A stretch of DNA of 27,695 nt from Chlamydomonas sphaeroides (taxonomy: Eukaryota; Chlorophyta; Chlorophyceae; Chlamydomonadales; Chlamydomonadaceae): positions 1 through 27,695 of the forward strand of contig BDDC01000232.1 of the NCBI GenBank assembly GCA_001662425.1. Reading direction: 5' to 3'. This document shows positions 24,301 through 27,300 of this stretch, one piece after another. Numbering within the stretch: position 1 is the stretch's first letter; the number at the start of each line of letters is the position of its first letter. The notes beneath the pieces were generated by a model. It was not told the DNA's origin, made no database searches, and was given only the letters and a program-made list of their open reading frames with translations. The position numbers were made by a program, and so were the translations under genes.

Positions 24301-27300
24301 GTGGTGGGCGCCTACGCAGGCAACGCCTTCAACTACTGAAGTAGCAACATTGGCGGGGCCGACCGGCAAGCCTAGATGAAGGACTGGGTGGGAAAACGCC
24401 CTTTCCTCATTCTGTATGCGGCCAACTCTAAGTATTGGCGCGTGCGTTGTCTGTGGCTGTGTTGCCCGTGGAGCTTTTGAAACACATGCCACATATGGCA
24501 TGTGCGCGGTTCCCCCATGTTTCCAGACCTCGCCACATGCGGGCCATATGCGGTGAGGTCTGCACATTCGCCGAGCAGAGTAGCCCGAGGGTGACAGGGA
24601 GCGCTGATGGCCGAGGCGGTGCGGGAAAACGGCCATTCTCATCACCATCGCTATTTGAAACCGGCCATCCTGTGCACTACAGGGCAAGCAATCGAATGCG
24701 GCGGACCTCTCAGCCGTCAGCACCCTCAACCCACATGCTTGCACTGGGTGTGCCGATACCGTCTGGCTCCTGGTGTTGACGACAACCACCTGACCCGCGT
24801 CCGTGACTGCGAATAGGTAGGTGGGGAGCGTACAAAGGGAGGAGGGAGCGAGAGGGTAACCACTGCTTAACCTCGGCTTAGTTGGCCCGCCCCACGCATG
24901 ACTCGCCGCCGGTGCCCTCGCTGGCGCAAGCAGCCCCACCTTGCAGCGTGAAGGGCGCGGCATCGATGCCAGCCAGGGAGAGGTTGCGCGGGCCCTCAAA
25001 GCTGCGTACAAGCAGGTGGCCGCGCACAAGCAGATACGGAGGGTGGGACGGACGGACGGACCGCACACAGTGAGCTGACGGCAACAGGCACTCTGCAAAT
25101 TCTTTAAAAAAAGCAACAAAGCAGGTTTCCATCCCGCCAGCCAGCCCTACCTGGATCCGCTGACAGCTCCGTCGCTGCCTACTAGTTGCCAGGCGCCATC
25201 CCTAAATAATTTGAAGGCAAGACCACGTGGCAGAACGCCCATTAGTGTCTGCAGATGCAGAAACGCTGCTGCATGTACTGCCGTCCCCACGGACCCACGC
25301 ACCTGCGCAGGACCAGGTTGCGCCCCGCCCTTGGTACGCCAGCTGGCGATGTGTCGTGGCTCCAAATGGCGGTGCCGGGAAAGGAGCCGGCGCTCGTGTT
25401 GTACAGGACCAGCCGCCCATCGCGCAGCAGGGCAAGCAGGAACCTCCCGTTGGGGGAGGTGAGCCGGTTGCAGGGCCATTCCGCCGTGAAGTCTACTGGC
25501 AGCAGGCTGGCGTACAGGCCGCAGCCCTGCACCGCCGCAGAGGCGCACGTGGTGACGGAGCTGGGGCAGGTCAGCACGGCACCGCCGATTCTGATGACTG
25601 GGAGGTAGCCTGCGCAGCCATGGGATTAAACATGATTGCAGTCGCTCGATCCCATGAAGCGGTACGGAAGCGTACGTCACATAAAAGTGACCCACCCTAC
25701 CTGCAAACTGCCCGGGGCACAGCTCTGACGGAGCAAAGGGCATCCCCGTGTCGTTGATGGCCAGGGAGCAGCCGCGGGAGCTGCGTGCGGGAGGGGCGGG
25801 GGGGGGGGGGCAGGCTCAACGGTAGGTATTGGCTGCCACTGGAATCATCTATTGGGCGAGCGAGGTATCGGCGGGTTTCAATTCGCACCTCAGCATGGCG
25901 CCCCTCCGCGAGGTCGCAGGGTCGTCGCAGATCCTGCGAGCACCGTGAGAAAACGTCAGCGTGCGTTCCGTACGTACGCGAGCGAGCAAGAGTCAAGAGG
26001 CAATGAGCGGTGTCTCCGTCGCATACGTCGCGTGCATGCCACCCGCCTCACCAGTCGTAGCGCGGGTCGGCATCGCACTTGGCCAAGGCGGTGCTGTTGC
26101 CGCACCAGCTGGCGCCGGTGGGCGGGCAGGCTGCGAGCGGATGGAGGCATCGATGAAGGGCATGAAGTAAGGGCACAAGCGCGACACCGTTGTGCGTGCC
26201 GCGTCGCCGGGCTGCTGGCCGGTGCCATGCATGACCGCCTGCTGCATGGACCACCGGCTGATGTGTGCCACGCCGTTCGCAAGCAAATGGGGTTCAAAAG
26301 TGCTTGCGCGTTGAGCGTTGCGTTGGCTTGTGAGGCCTTCCGGCAACGCACCGCCAAGGTTGGACCAGGCCTCCTTGCCAGCCCGGTTGAGGATGACGGC
26401 CTCCGCATTCCGCCCCTCTCCCCGAAGCACCATCCGGAAGGGCTGCATGGAGGCGCCGGCGTTCCTCGGGAACGAAGTGCCGACGCTGGCAGAGGAGAGG
26501 ACGTTGGTGCCGTTGCCGCGGACCAGGATCCAGCCGCCCGTGTTGGTGAGGAGCAGGCTGCAAAGGGGATGGAGACACGAGCAGACATAGGGGATCTGTG
26601 GTAGCCGCAGGCTGGCCACATGGAAAATGTGCGATTGCGGCAGCCTTGCAGCTGCGCATAGTTGTTTTTCATCAGCGATGCCCCGCCGTGCAACGGCCTC
26701 TGCACCCTCCATCCGTGCCGCCCCACCTGGCTCCGCCCAGTGCCGTGGTGTTGGTGCACCACAGGTCTTGAGGACCTCCGAGAGCGTCAAGCCAGGTCAG
26801 GCACACACTGCCAGAGGGCCTCACTCGAAACGCATGGCTGCGGCTGGGGCTGAAGAGCGTGTCGCAACCCCATGACGCATCCACGGCGCTGGCCGGGGCG
26901 GCGTACAGGCCGCATGACCTCAGCTGCGGCCCATCGCAGTACGGCACTGTGGGCTGGCAGGCCGTGTTGGCCTCAGACGTAAGCTGAACGCGGAAGTCTG
27001 AGGGTTGGAGGTTGGCGGGGCGGCAGGGCGGAGTGCGTGGGCGTGCGTGCTGCATGAAGTTGAGTGGCCCGCCAATGAAGCCCTCGTGGATCGATGGGCC
27101 CGCCCTTACTTCCGTACCCGCTGCGTAGGTGCGCGACGTCCATGCCTGGGCCCCGGCGCCGTTGGCAGTTGCAAGGAAGCCTTGCGGCGCCACAGCAAGT
27201 GAGAACGGCGCGTTGGAGATGCCGGCAGCGGTCCCTATCAGCGTTCCAAGCATCGACGCTGGCCTCGTGGTCCCATTGGCGAGTGTAATCTCCAGGCCGC

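Noticed and set aside
24238..25119. Open frame of 293 codons on the minus strand
   Set aside because: Only a 47-nt piece (VTDAGQVVVVNT) is in the lectin frame; the rest is intron or out of frame.
25852..26604. Open frame of 250 codons on the plus strand
   Set aside because: It runs antisense to exons of B-lectin 2 and M1, has no recognisable domain, and is explained by GC-rich coding on the other strand.
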